From positions 1 through 26,050 of IMG/VR virus record IMGVR_UViG_3300044648_000181: a DNA stretch of 26,050 nt, one strand, 5' to 3'. The position numbers were made by a program, and so were the translations under genes. Origin of the DNA: a virus. Every line of letters begins with the position of its first letter. The first letter of the stretch is position 1. The notes beneath the pieces were generated by a model. It was not told the DNA's origin, made no database searches, and saw only the letters and a program-made list of their open reading frames with translations. Below, piece by piece: positions 1-7,317 of the stretch.

Positions 1-6
1 GGAACG

Positions 7-228
7 TTGAAAATTACCGATACGGCGTGGGAGAGGGTCTTTCATATGGTCGAAAACGCGAAGTCAGGATGGGGCGGGACGAAGCGCAGGCAGACTCTTT
101 ACGTCACGAGCAACGAAGCCCCAGAGGCAATGATTGACCATCTTTCGCCGCCGAGTGACGCTTCGGGCGGAGAGCGCATCGTGCGACGGCTGCGCCAAAT
201 CTGCGACGTCGTAGAGGTGGGACTGTGA
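7..228 (+). CDS. Hypothetical small protein, possibly cut by the left edge
   Basis: A 73-residue reading frame opens with TTG six bases from the window edge. The two codons before it are also open, so the gene may begin outside the window. The product is small, basic in its first half, and matches no family I recognise. Its TGA overlaps the ATG of the next gene (TGATG at 226-230), which suggests translational coupling and supports its being a real gene in a phage operon. Function unknown. Confidence 0.5.
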   Translation: MKITDTAWERVFHMVENAKSGWGGTKRRQTLYVTSNEAPEAMIDHLSPPSDASGGERIVRRLRQICDVVEVGL

Positions 229-548
229 TGACCGGACCACTGCCGGAAGACGTGATGACGGAGCCGCTGTTCGACGTGGATGAGCGCGTGCAACTCTTCG
301 GCACCCATCCGGCAACAGGTGAGGTGCAGTCGCGGGAATGGTGCGGCAAGCTGTTCGGCTGGCGCTACGTGGTCCTGCTCGATGACGGACAGCAGATCGG
401 AGCCGGGGAGATGATGCTGGCGTTGATCGAGCAGCCGGTGCGCTCCGACTTCCGCAAGGTGCTGCGGAGTCGCGGTGGCTGGGTGGCGGTGGATACCGGG
501 CGCACGCTTCAACGCGGCAAGCGGGCTAGCGAGGGGGTAGCGCGATGA
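228..548 (+). CDS. Hypothetical protein, about 106 aa
   Basis: A GTG at 225 is also in frame, but the ATG at 228, which shares its A with the upstream stop, is the more likely start. The protein has an acidic N-terminal half and a basic tail rich in Arg, Lys and Gly. The centre (WRYVVLLDDGQQIGAG) looks like a small beta-rich fold, but I recognise no family. Its stop overlaps the next start as ATGA at 545-548, continuing the coupled chain. Function unknown. Confidence 0.6.
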   Translation: MTGPLPEDVMTEPLFDVDERVQLFGTHPATGEVQSREWCGKLFGWRYVVLLDDGQQIGAGEMMLALIEQPVRSDFRKVLRSRGGWVAVDTGRTLQRGKRASEGVAR

Positions 549-1402
549 TCGGGCAGGAGCTTGCCTTGGCAATGCGCCGGGCCGGTGGGGCTAGCGAGGA
601 AGTGTTCCAGTCGCAGTGCGTGCGGGTGCAGAAACTGCTATCGGACAATGATATGCGCTTTACGCCTGAAATCGCAGCGCAATTCTCGGAACTGCTACCG
701 TTCTGCGTGGATGATCTCGACTTCGCCAAAGTGATCGGACACGCCGAAATCGTTCTCTGGGATGAGCAGATATTCCAGGCGGCAATCTGCGGACACGAGG
801 TTCTGATTGGCGATGCGCCGCCGCCACTTCTACCGCACCCGCCGCAGATTTGGATCAGGGACAGGGTTTATAAAGGGACCGACGAATGCGAGTTCCTTTA
901 TGGGGTGGTTATCCGCTGCGTGTTGTCCCAGATTGAGCGTTCTTGGGGAAAGTTAGGCGTGCAAATCTGCGACATCCGCACGAAGCCGGATGTTGGGCTG
1001 CATATCGTCCCCACTGACACCCTGCTACTTGAAGAGCACCCCTTGGAGCCGGGCGACTCGGCTTCACTGGCGGCAATTCTCTTCTTACGGCAGGAATGGG
1101 TGCGCACTGAACCCGTGCATTTCGCGCGTGCTTTTCGCAGGAAGTATGAACGCGAACACCGCGAAGTCCCGGCGGTGAAAACCGTTCTCTTGCGCCGCGC
1201 CGCTAAAAGCAATGATAGCCAATCAGTTAGCCAGAGTGACCGCGAGTACTCTTGTCAATGGATCGTATCGGGGCACTGGCGTAGGCAGTATTATCCCTCG
1301 AAGGGAGTGCACGCTCCGAAATATATTGCCCCGTATCCCAAGGGGCCGGAAGGCAAGCCTCTTCGCGTTCCTCGTTCGACTATCTATTTGGCGCAGAGGT
1401 AG
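545..1402 (+). CDS. Conserved-type phage/plasmid hypothetical protein with C-terminal SGHWRRQ motif
   Basis: This 285-residue soluble protein starts at an ATG overlapping the previous stop. The N-terminal 200 residues are predicted helical with no motif I can name. The last 60 carry WIVSGHWRRQYYPSKGVH followed by IAPYPKGPEGKPL. That pattern (GHWR.Q.YPS...H...I.P..KGP) recurs, from memory, at the C-terminus of uncharacterised proteins in actinobacterial phages and plasmids, where its role is unknown. It ends with TAG, and the next gene starts 2 bp later. The resemblance of the C-terminal motif is my recollection, not a search result. Confidence 0.7.
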   Translation: MIGQELALAMRRAGGASEEVFQSQCVRVQKLLSDNDMRFTPEIAAQFSELLPFCVDDLDFAKVIGHAEIVLWDEQIFQAAICGHEVLIGDAPPPLLPHPPQIWIRDRVYKGTDECEFLYGVVIRCVLSQIERSWGKLGVQICDIRTKPDVGLHIVPTDTLLLEEHPLEPGDSASLAAILFLRQEWVRTEPVHFARAFRRKYEREHREVPAVKTVLLRRAAKSNDSQSVSQSDREYSCQWIVSGHWRRQYYPSKGVHAPKYIAPYPKGPEGKPLRVPRSTIYLAQR

Positions 1403-1404
1403 AT

Positions 1405-1641
1405 ATGCCTGACTTTTATGGTGATCGATATCCGGGCGAAGCCTCGCTAGCGGAAGTGCTGGAGTACGCCGTTGAGGCGTTGGAACCGTTCTGGCACATG
1501 GATAACGGCCTGAGTGCGATGTGTCATGAGGACAGCCTCATTCCTGAAGGTCAGATTACTCACGGAATGCTCTGGCAGTTATCTACTGCTTACGCGCATT
1601 TGAAGCATTACGCGGAAGAACTGAAGGCGGAAACGCGATGA
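1405..1641 (+). CDS. Hypothetical protein, 78 aa
   Basis: A short acidic protein, mostly predicted helical, rich in Glu, Ala, His and Trp. It lies 2 bp after the previous gene and overlaps the next by ATGA at 1638-1641, so it sits inside the coupled early operon. No family, membrane segment or metal motif is visible. Confidence 0.6.
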   Translation: MPDFYGDRYPGEASLAEVLEYAVEALEPFWHMDNGLSAMCHEDSLIPEGQITHGMLWQLSTAYAHLKHYAEELKAETR

Positions 1642-1853
1642 GCCTCACGGAAGAATGCCTGGCTCCTGATACCCAGGACCGTAACCCGGATTACGTGCCG
1701 GAGCCAGCGAAACGCTGCACCTGCTGCCTGCGGCGGGGCGTGCGGCTGCTCTGCCAACGCTGCGAAGCCGACCGGGACTGGCGGCGCTGGGTGGCGGAAG
1801 CGGCAGCGCGGCATAGAGGGGAGTGGGTGGCATGGACGCCTGGCGAGGAGTAG
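1638..1853 (+). CDS. Small Cys-rich zinc-ribbon-like protein
   Basis: A 71-residue protein. Residues around 26-43 hold two paired cysteine motifs, RCTCCLRR and LLCQRCE, a CxxC spacing typical of small zinc ribbons. The tail is rich in Trp, Arg and Glu. The start overlaps the upstream stop (ATGA). The C-terminus overlaps the start of the RusA-like gene by about 20 bp, so the two are probably co-translated. A nucleic-acid or protein-binding role is possible but not shown. Confidence 0.6.
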   Translation: MSLTEECLAPDTQDRNPDYVPEPAKRCTCCLRRGVRLLCQRCEADRDWRRWVAEAAARHRGEWVAWTPGEE

Positions 1854-2338
1854 CAACGCTACGCGGGCCTGCCGCCAGTCAGGGATCAAAACGACTGGGT
1901 CGCAACCGGAAGACGGGCAAGCCGATGTTGCTGGATGCCAGTCCGCGCACGCGGGAATGGCGGGACCTGCTGACGTTGGAGATGCGGAAGTGCGCACCGC
2001 CCCAACCGCTTGACGAGCCGGTGTTCGTGCAGTTGACGATATTCGTTCAGCGCCCACTCAGCCACTACGGAACAGGGCGCAACGCCGACAGGTTGAAGCG
2101 CGGGGTGCCAGATATCCCGAAGACTGGACTGGATACAGACAAGGTGTTACGCGCCTGCAATGACGCGGCTAAGAACGCGGGTTGGTTTGTAAATGATTCG
2201 AGGGTCGCGGAGTGCCACGTTCGGCGCTGCTACGCGGAAACCGAGGGCGTGGTCGTGGAAGCGTGGGCATTGGAGAGTCATTTCGCCACCTCCACTGCGG
2301 AGCGGGCGGCGACCCCGCGCGGGAGGGTGGCGAGGTGA
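1832..2338 (+). CDS. rusA: RusA-like Holliday junction resolvase
   Basis: RusA enzymes are dimeric endonucleases that cut four-way DNA junctions using metal ions held by Asp residues. In phages they resolve recombination or replication intermediates before packaging. This 168-residue protein is somewhat longer than typical RusA (about 120-140). The signature region is at residues 91-126: VPDIPKTGLDTDKVLRACND followed by FVNDSRVAE. It provides candidate catalytic Asp94, Asp101, Asp103 and Asp122 and a nearby Lys. A GTG at 1823 is in frame, but ATG at 1832 leaves a normal N-terminus. The C-terminal 20 residues are low-complexity. The next gene starts within its stop (GTGA). Confidence 0.8.
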   Translation: MDAWRGVATLRGPAASQGSKRLGRNRKTGKPMLLDASPRTREWRDLLTLEMRKCAPPQPLDEPVFVQLTIFVQRPLSHYGTGRNADRLKRGVPDIPKTGLDTDKVLRACNDAAKNAGWFVNDSRVAECHVRRCYAETEGVVVEAWALESHFATSTAERAATPRGRVAR

Positions 2339-3051
2339 AGAAGTACTTCCAGAACGAGTGGGTGACGTTGTACCACGGGGATTGCCTGGAAGTTCTGCCG
2401 CGCCTGCCTGCAAGTAGTATTGGCTGTGTCATCACTGATCCTCCGTATGGGGTGAACTACGAGAGCACCTGGCGGAAGGAGAGCTTTGGAGTGATTGCGG
2501 GCGACAAGTCGCAGGATGTGGCAGTCCTTGCCCTGCGTGAGTGTCAGCGGGTGCTGCAAAACAAGGCGCACGTTTACACCTTCGGGCAGTACGATCTGAC
2601 CGGGCTGAACTACACCGCGCCTGTCGAGCTGATCTGGGACAAGGGAACGCAGAGTGTCGGAAACCTCAATTGCCCGTGGGGGCCTGCCCACGAATACATT
2701 CAGTTCCGCGTCTTCAACAACTCCAAGCAAAACATCGCGAACGGTGAAGGCAACCTCACGGCGAAGATGCGGAAAGGTTCCGTCCTGCATGTGCCTGCCA
2801 TTCGGGGCGGTTCCGCCACCCGGCACCCGACCGAAAAGCCAGTTCAACTCCTTCGCGAACTGATTGAGTCCTCTAGCCGCTTTGGCGACACGATCCTTGA
2901 TTTCTTCGGAGGCGTGGGGTCAACCGCAGTGGCGGCGATGCTGGAAGGCCGCAAGTGCATCCTCATCGAGTTAGAGGAACGCTACCTGGAAATTGCCGCC
3001 CGCCGACTTTCGCAGAGCGTTCTCCCGCTGGAATTTGAGGTAGCCGCGTGA
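2335..3051 (+). CDS. DNA adenine-type methyltransferase, DPPY class, orphan
   Basis: Transfers a methyl group from S-adenosylmethionine to a DNA base. Of 238 residues, the catalytic motif DPPYG is at 35-39, HPTEKPVQL at 164-172, and the cofactor-binding motif DFFGGVGST at 189-197. This order (catalytic motif first, FxGxG later) is that of beta-type amino-methyltransferases. DPPY points to N6-adenine, though N4-cytosine cannot be excluded. The frame stays open upstream to 2212, but GTG at 2335 overlaps the RusA stop and directly precedes the conserved N-terminus, so it is the better start. No restriction enzyme gene is adjacent. Likely roles are protection from host restriction or marking of phage DNA. 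Confidence 0.88.
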   Translation: MKKYFQNEWVTLYHGDCLEVLPRLPASSIGCVITDPPYGVNYESTWRKESFGVIAGDKSQDVAVLALRECQRVLQNKAHVYTFGQYDLTGLNYTAPVELIWDKGTQSVGNLNCPWGPAHEYIQFRVFNNSKQNIANGEGNLTAKMRKGSVLHVPAIRGGSATRHPTEKPVQLLRELIESSSRFGDTILDFFGGVGSTAVAAMLEGRKCILIELEERYLEIAARRLSQSVLPLEFEVAA

Positions 3052-3182
3052 TGCCCCGCCACTATCGCCCCGGCCAGCAGCGGGCAGCCAGGGCGACTTA
3101 CACCCCTAGCCCCGGCGAGCGACCCGCCCGGAAGCAGCGAGCGTGGGTAGGGCGGGAGATGCAGCGAGTGATGGAGATCTGA
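3051..3182 (+). CDS. Small basic hypothetical protein, 43 aa
   Basis: This short frame runs from an ATG that overlaps the methyltransferase stop (TGATG) to a TGA that overlaps the ATG of the next gene. Coupling at both ends is the main argument that it is translated. The product is very basic, rich in Arg, Pro and Gln (it begins MPRHYRPGQQRAARA), and could bind nucleic acid, but no family is recognisable. Its length limits confidence. Confidence 0.5.
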   Translation: MPRHYRPGQQRAARATYTPSPGERPARKQRAWVGREMQRVMEI

Positions 3183-3466
3183 TGGAGCCAGAGGAGAAGC
3201 GCAAATACCCGCCGTTCCCGCTCTGCCCGGTGTGCGGCCAGAAGTTGGGTCAGAACGGGCAGTGGATGGCTACCAGCTACGTTTGTGGCTACCAGGTGCA
3301 TTCGCCGGAGTGTTTTCGGCAAGCGGAGCGGGTAGCGCGGGCGGCGTTGCAGGCGCAGTATCCCGGTTGCGCGGTAGGAGAGCGGGCGGTGTTGCCAGCG
3401 CCGGAGCTAGGCGGGCTGTTCGACTGGCAGGCAGAGCCGCCTGTTCAGAGAGCTTTGGAGATTTGA
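3182..3466 (+). CDS. Small zinc-finger-like protein
   Basis: 94 residues from the ATG that shares a base with the preceding stop. An in-frame GTG at 3143 exists but would overlap the upstream gene. The N-terminal third has CPVCGQKLG followed about 15 residues later by CGYQVHSPECF, a Cys/His-rich pattern suggesting one zinc site. The remainder is an Ala/Arg helix and an acidic tail. Possibly a DNA or protein-binding accessory protein; function not known. Confidence 0.62.
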   Translation: MEPEEKRKYPPFPLCPVCGQKLGQNGQWMATSYVCGYQVHSPECFRQAERVARAALQAQYPGCAVGERAVLPAPELGGLFDWQAEPPVQRALEI

Positions 3467-3467
3467 G

Positions 3468-3758
3468 ATGACGCAAGCAGAAATGAAGCTAGCCGCGCAC
3501 TTATTGCGACAGGCATCGGACACATACGGCAACCACGGCTGCAATGACCTGGATTTGGTTGAGGTGCTGCCCGATCTAGCTGATCGGCAATACGTGATGA
3601 AGCGGCTCTGGGATTACAACGGCACGCCGGAAGATTACGACCCAGACGACTGCGACGGAGCGCACGACGCAGTGATGATGGGCTTCCTGGCCGACGAACT
3701 GGACCGGGCCGCGCAGTGGTGCCCAACTGCGGCAGAGCAGGCGCAGTTGCCCGGTTAA
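3468..3758 (+). CDS. Acidic hypothetical protein, 96 aa
   Basis: The ATG lies one base after the previous TGA. The protein has an amphipathic N-terminal helix, then a strongly acidic segment (DYNGTPEDYDPDDCDGAHDA), then a second helix. Highly acidic small early phage proteins sometimes mimic DNA or inhibit host enzymes, but nothing here establishes that. It ends with TAA, and a 41-bp gap with a GGAGG site precedes the next gene. Confidence 0.58.
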   Translation: MTQAEMKLAAHLLRQASDTYGNHGCNDLDLVEVLPDLADRQYVMKRLWDYNGTPEDYDPDDCDGAHDAVMMGFLADELDRAAQWCPTAAEQAQLPG

Positions 3759-3799
3759 CCACGCACGCACAGCACGGTTTAGCACGGAGGAGCGACCCC

Positions 3800-5014
3800 A
3801 TGACCATCGCGATAGAGACGCTGAAGGATGAAGCCGCCGACCCCGCGCCGCCAGCGACCGAGGAGCCGCAGGGCGGGGAGCAGGCACTACTCGGAAGCTT
3901 ACGAACTAGGGCGAAGCTCCTGAAAGGGATCCCTGTTAGCGATGAAATAGTGGCGCTTCTCGCCGCCTATGACGCATCCCGCTCTCAGGTGGCGCGGCTG
4001 GAAGCGGAGTTGCGGGAGGCGCGGCAGAACTTCGAGAGCGTGCGCGGGAGCTTCCAATCGGCAAGCGAGACGATCCTGCAACGAGAGGAGGCGATCCGCT
4101 GCCTGACACAGGAGCGCAACGCAGCCCGCCAGGAACGGGATGAGGCGCGGGGCGAGTTGAAGGCTATCGACCGGGCACTGTGGCCGAACCTCGAGTTCAA
4201 AAGGGAGAGCCGTGCTGGCTGCATCACCCGGTTGTTCACCGCCCTCAATGATGCTCGCCTGACCCACCTCCGCGCCCACCCGCTAGCCCAGCCTGCGCCT
4301 GTGGAGCCGGGCAGGATGGCGCAATTAGCAGAGCTAGCCAAGCGGTGGGAGCAGGCGCAGGAAGCGGCAAACACTTACGCTTCAGCGCGCTGGGACAGTG
4401 ACGGGGTTCCCAGATGCGCAACCACTGCCCAGGATGAGGCGGAGATGGAGCGGCTTCAGGCGGCGTCAGAACTGGCCCAGACCGCCTATCTGGAAGCGGA
4501 GAAGGCAATTCCCGGCAGTGGGAGCATCAGTGAACTTATCCTGCTCTCCCTGGCTGAAGGTCGCGCCCAGCCTGCGGAGCCGGATGCGTGCGGGGATGGA
4601 AAGCGGTATCGGCTTTGCACGGACGCGGACGGGCATTTCGTGGAAGACGAGCGGGAACAGGTAGTCGGATATTTCGCTTTCGACCTGTCAGGAGAGGGCG
4701 ACTACCGCGAGTGGAACCGGGCGCAGTTAGGGCGGGCCAAGCTGTTCCTGCGGGCACTCACCCAGGAAGACCAGGGCACCAGTCTTGCCGCCGAGGTGGA
4801 GCGGCTGCGGGGGATCATCTTCGAGGCTGTTCGGGCACGCCACGCTCACGAAATCAAGAAGATGCTTTTTGAGACAGCGCGGGGCGAATACCACATCGCG
4901 GAAACTTGGGATCAGGAGGCCCGCCGCACCCTTAGCCGAGCCGTGGACGAACACGAGCAACCCGGCTTTGTGCTAGGCGTGGGCGTGCCGGAGCCGGAAG
5001 GGGCGGTGAGCTGA
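3800..5014 (+). CDS. Coiled-coil hypothetical protein, 404 aa
   Basis: The start at 3800 follows GGAGG with normal spacing; an upstream GTG at 3716 would overlap the previous gene. Residues about 55-125 form a clear heptad-like coiled coil (for example QVARLEAELREARQNFESV), and further Ala/Glu/Gln-rich helices follow to about residue 240. The C-terminal part is mixed and contains a second short helical stretch. No catalytic motif is seen. Its place among early genes resembles the Ea22-like or other coiled-coil accessory proteins of phages, but I cannot assign it to a family. Confidence 0.65.
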   Translation: MTIAIETLKDEAADPAPPATEEPQGGEQALLGSLRTRAKLLKGIPVSDEIVALLAAYDASRSQVARLEAELREARQNFESVRGSFQSASETILQREEAIRCLTQERNAARQERDEARGELKAIDRALWPNLEFKRESRAGCITRLFTALNDARLTHLRAHPLAQPAPVEPGRMAQLAELAKRWEQAQEAANTYASARWDSDGVPRCATTAQDEAEMERLQAASELAQTAYLEAEKAIPGSGSISELILLSLAEGRAQPAEPDACGDGKRYRLCTDADGHFVEDEREQVVGYFAFDLSGEGDYREWNRAQLGRAKLFLRALTQEDQGTSLAAEVERLRGIIFEAVRARHAHEIKKMLFETARGEYHIAETWDQEARRTLSRAVDEHEQPGFVLGVGVPEPEGAVS

Positions 5015-5015
5015 G

Positions 5016-5234
5016 ATGGCGACTGATGATCTGAACCAACGAGTTATTCAGAGGAATATGGCCCTGGCGTCCACTCTGCGAGAGATTGCCGAGTTTGCAA
5101 AAGCGCATCACCACGAGCAGCCGACCCACGAACTACTGTATGCGCTGACCGTGGACATTCCAGAGATGTGCGAGAAGGCGATGGGGCGCTGGGTATTTCC
5201 AGTTTCCGCTACACCCACCCAGGAGACCCCCTGA
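5016..5234 (+). CDS. Hypothetical protein, 72 aa
   Basis: The ATG lies one base after the stop of the coiled-coil gene. The product is mostly helical with several His residues (AKAHHHEQPTHE) and a short Pro/Thr tail. Its TGA overlaps the next ATG (TGATG at 5232-5236). No known family. Confidence 0.55.
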   Translation: MATDDLNQRVIQRNMALASTLREIAEFAKAHHHEQPTHELLYALTVDIPEMCEKAMGRWVFPVSATPTQETP

Positions 5235-5536
5235 TGCCCACGCAGACCCCAGAGCAGGAGATGACGCTGGCCGAGGCGGTGGCAGTGCTGAATGAACGAC
5301 GGCATCGGGGCTTTGACGATCTCTTTCCGGGCTGGGAGGTAATGACCGACAGCGCTGCCGGACCCTACGTGAGAGCCATTCCCGCCCGCTGTAAGTATTT
5401 TTCCGCCTTTGAGGCCATCGCCATTGCCGAGAAGTACGAGCGGCTACGCGCCAGGGAGACCCCGGAGCGGGAGAGGACCGCAGACGAGTTTTCAGACGGG
5501 ATTGACCGGAAAGCAGCGGTGGCGAATCGTGGCTGA
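5234..5536 (+). CDS. Hypothetical protein, 100 aa
   Basis: The start is taken at the ATG overlapping the previous stop; an earlier GTG at 5168 would overlap the neighbour. The residues resemble a short alpha/beta domain with a helix at the N-terminus (MTLAEAVAVLNERRHRGFDDL) and FEAIAIAEKYERLRA near the C-terminus. A similar layout occurs in small phage proteins of unknown function. It overlaps the sigma-like gene by 8 bp. Confidence 0.58.
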   Translation: MPTQTPEQEMTLAEAVAVLNERRHRGFDDLFPGWEVMTDSAAGPYVRAIPARCKYFSAFEAIAIAEKYERLRARETPERERTADEFSDGIDRKAAVANRG

Positions 5537-6164
5537 TCTACGTGCCTTTCTTCAAATCAACAACCCCGCTGTCAGCGATGATGATCTCCTCCGCGCCCAC
5601 CGGTCGGTGCAGAAGTTCTTGCGGACGCGGCAGGTCCGGGCGTCTCCGTGGGTAGATCGGGAACTGATGGAAGCCGAGAGTTTGCAGGCGTTGTGGGAAG
5701 CAGCGCAGACCTATGACCCCAGCCGGGGCGCGTCTCTCGTCACCCACGCCGTCAACCTCGCCCGCCGCAACTTCCAATACCTCTACCGGCAGATGTGGCC
5801 CGGTGGACAGGCGCAGTGGAACCGGCGGATAGACGCCGCGCGGTACGCGCAAGCGTTTGACGGCAACCTGGATGCTCCGCTGGAATTGGAGGGCGGGGAG
5901 CGGGAGTTGAGCGAGGACCTGGAGAGTGCGGCGGCACCGGACGATACGGAAGCCATGGTGCTGCTTCGCACGGAGTATGAGCGCGTGCTGACGGCCTGCG
6001 CTGCGACGTTGACGCCCAAACAGCAACAGCGGCTCCTGGTGTGGGTGGAGACCGGCTGTTGCGGTGCGGCGAGCCGCGAGTTAGGCATCAGCCGGGGGAT
6101 GGTGGCGAACAGCGTGTATCTGGCGTTGGGCAAGTTGCGCGCAGAATTGGGGGTGGCGGGGTGA
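5529..6164 (+). CDS. Sigma-70-family RNA polymerase sigma factor-like protein
   Basis: Sigma factors direct RNA polymerase to promoters. This 211-residue protein has a region-2-like stretch at about residues 45-90, where EAAQTYDPSRGASLVTHAVN matches the sigma pattern of Tyr-Asp-Pro-Ser-Arg-Gly followed by a helix. A region-4 helix-turn-helix lies at about 160-208 (LTPKQQQRLLVWVETGCCGA, then SRELGISRGMVANSVYLALG). A GTG start at 5529, overlapping the previous stop by 8 bp, is chosen. The frame is open to 5409, but that part reads as out-of-frame coding sequence. Next to an AbrB-like gene, it is a candidate regulator of later phage genes. Confidence 0.75.
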   Translation: MADLRAFLQINNPAVSDDDLLRAHRSVQKFLRTRQVRASPWVDRELMEAESLQALWEAAQTYDPSRGASLVTHAVNLARRNFQYLYRQMWPGGQAQWNRRIDAARYAQAFDGNLDAPLELEGGERELSEDLESAAAPDDTEAMVLLRTEYERVLTACAATLTPKQQQRLLVWVETGCCGAASRELGISRGMVANSVYLALGKLRAELGVAG

Positions 6165-6595
6165 GCGCAGAGGTGAGGACTCTTGACCGCGCAGGCCGCC
6201 TCTGCCTCCCCTCGGAGTGGGCGGCAGGCCGGGAGCAGGTGGCGCTCATTGCGCTGCCCCGGCGGACGATTGGCATCGTAGGCGTGGAGCAACTGGCAGC
6301 GATGCGGGCAGCGGCAACGGCGGAGCAGCGGGTGTATCTCCGCACGCTGGTTTCCATCGCTTCCACGACGGTTTGCCGCCGCGTCACGATCCCCGCCGAC
6401 CTGCGGCAGGCGTGCAGCTTTGGACCGTTGGAAGAGTTGGTGATCGCTGATTGGGAAGACCCGTGGGGCTGGACTCTGCGGGTAATGGCGAGCAGTCAAT
6501 GGAGCCGGGAAGTGGGCGACCTGTTTGCCATTGCCCAGCGGCCCAGCTTCCCGGTTCCGCGCGGAGAGTGGGCCAGAGTAGGGGTGGCTTTGTGA
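6161..6595 (+). CDS. Double AbrB/MraZ-like DNA-binding protein
   Basis: Starts at GTG within the stop of the sigma-like gene (GTGA). Of 144 residues, positions 8-20 (LDRAGRLCLPSEW) and 72-82 (CRRVTIPADLR) are two copies of the SpoVT/AbrB signature, a D-x-x-G-R-x-x-(I/L)-P-like strand and turn. Two copies separated by about 50 residues containing a helix is the layout of MraZ, a transcriptional regulator that forms rings on repeated DNA sites. Here it probably represses or tunes phage promoters, perhaps with the sigma factor. The assignment rests on motif pattern and length (MraZ is about 150 residues). Confidence 0.65.
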   Translation: MSAEVRTLDRAGRLCLPSEWAAGREQVALIALPRRTIGIVGVEQLAAMRAAATAEQRVYLRTLVSIASTTVCRRVTIPADLRQACSFGPLEELVIADWEDPWGWTLRVMASSQWSREVGDLFAIAQRPSFPVPRGEWARVGVAL

Positions 6596-6684
6596 CCACG
6601 GGTCTGTTAGTCGAGTCTCGGGAGCCGGAGGCGTATCTAGACGCCCTCACCGACTGGGAGGATGCCTATTACCTCGCCGCGTAG
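6592..6684 (+). pseudogene. 30-codon ORF ending at TAG, in frame with the metallopeptidase downstream
   Basis: GTG at 6592 overlaps the stop of the AbrB-like gene (GTGA), as most starts here do. The frame encodes 30 residues ending EDAYYLAA, then TAG at 6682-6684. Seven sense codons later, in the same frame, comes the TTG assigned to the metallopeptidase. Without the TAG the product would be a continuous protein of about 166 residues with a helical junction. It may be an N-terminal fragment of a gene broken by a nonsense mutation, an amber-suppressed or read-through gene, or a real tiny ORF. Confidence 0.5.
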
Positions 6685-6705
6685 GCCGAGAAAACAGCGG
6701 GAGAG

Positions 6706-7092
6706 TTGCGCGACCTGTTACGCCGACTCTGCGCCCGCTACGGAGTGCCGGAGTTGAGGTTGGAGATGCAGGCGGGCACGGCGAGTGATTGCCTCAACGC
6801 GGAGCGGATACGAATCTGCGCCGACCGCCCCAATGGCCTGGAGTTGTGTCACGAGTTCGCCCACGCGCTGCAATGGCAACTGTGGGCGCGCGGGCTGATC
6901 CACCTACCGGAAAGCACGGAAGGGCACGGTGCTTCGTTTGTCGGGGTGCTGGTCGTGCTGATGGAGGCGGTCTATTTCTACGATGCCAACCGCGCCAAAC
7001 GAGCAGCGGAAGCGGCGGGCCTGCTGTGCTGGCAACCGTTCCGAGTTCGCGAGTTGCTAGAGCTATTGAAGACGACGGAAGTCAGCCGTTAG
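6706..7092 (+). CDS. HExxH metallopeptidase-like protein, possibly N-terminally interrupted
   Basis: 128 residues from TTG at 6706. HEFAH at residues 49-53 is the zinc-binding and catalytic HExxH motif of gluzincin-like peptidases. HGASFVGVLVVLMEAV at 74-89 resembles the HGxxF helix that supplies a third ligand in small actinobacterial-type metallohydrolases (from memory, similar to TIGR04338 members). It is probably a cytoplasmic zinc hydrolase of unknown substrate. The TTG is a poor start: GGGAG lies only two bases before it. The same frame continues upstream to a GTG at 6592, broken by TAG, so the gene may have lost its native N-terminus. Confidence 0.65.
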   Translation: MRDLLRRLCARYGVPELRLEMQAGTASDCLNAERIRICADRPNGLELCHEFAHALQWQLWARGLIHLPESTEGHGASFVGVLVVLMEAVYFYDANRAKRAAEAAGLLCWQPFRVRELLELLKTTEVSR

Positions 7093-7128
7093 CCAGCCAC
7101 CGAGGGCGCGAGGAAGGGGTGGGGAGTG

Positions 7129-7317
7129 ATGGCGATTATTGATGTGCGGCTGAACACAGAAAACGGCAAGGTGCAGATCGTAACTTCCGGTCGCACAAGT
7201 CTAAACGAATGGAAGCAGTTGGCGGCAGAACTTGCGAAGAAAGTCTTCGATTTAGAAGACCAACTTGCAACGTCAAACGCTGCCACCACCAACCCCTGCG
7301 CCACCTCTGGCGGGTAG
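7129..7317 (+). CDS. Small hypothetical protein, 62 aa
   Basis: An ATG at 7129 follows a purine-rich GAGGAAGGGGTGGGGAG site; a GTG at 7126 is an alternative. The start codes for a beta strand pattern (MAIIDVRLNTENGKVQIVTS), then a helix, then an Ala/Thr/Ser-rich tail. No family is recognised. Confidence 0.5.
   Translation: MAIIDVRLNTENGKVQIVTSGRTSLNEWKQLAAELAKKVFDLEDQLATSNAATTNPCATSGG

Noticed and set aside
2212-2334. Extended N-terminus for the methyltransferase from 2212
   Set aside because: It overlaps the RusA-like gene in another frame and reads as low-complexity Arg/Gly; GTG 2335 overlaps the stop and sits just before the conserved start.
6682-6684. Whole-genome reassignment of TAG to an amino acid
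   Set aside because: At least ten other genes in the window end in TAG followed closely by good starts, for example at 1402, 1853, 7092, 7317, 11690, 12226, 17685, 21265, 23591 and 25376, so TAG works as a stop here.
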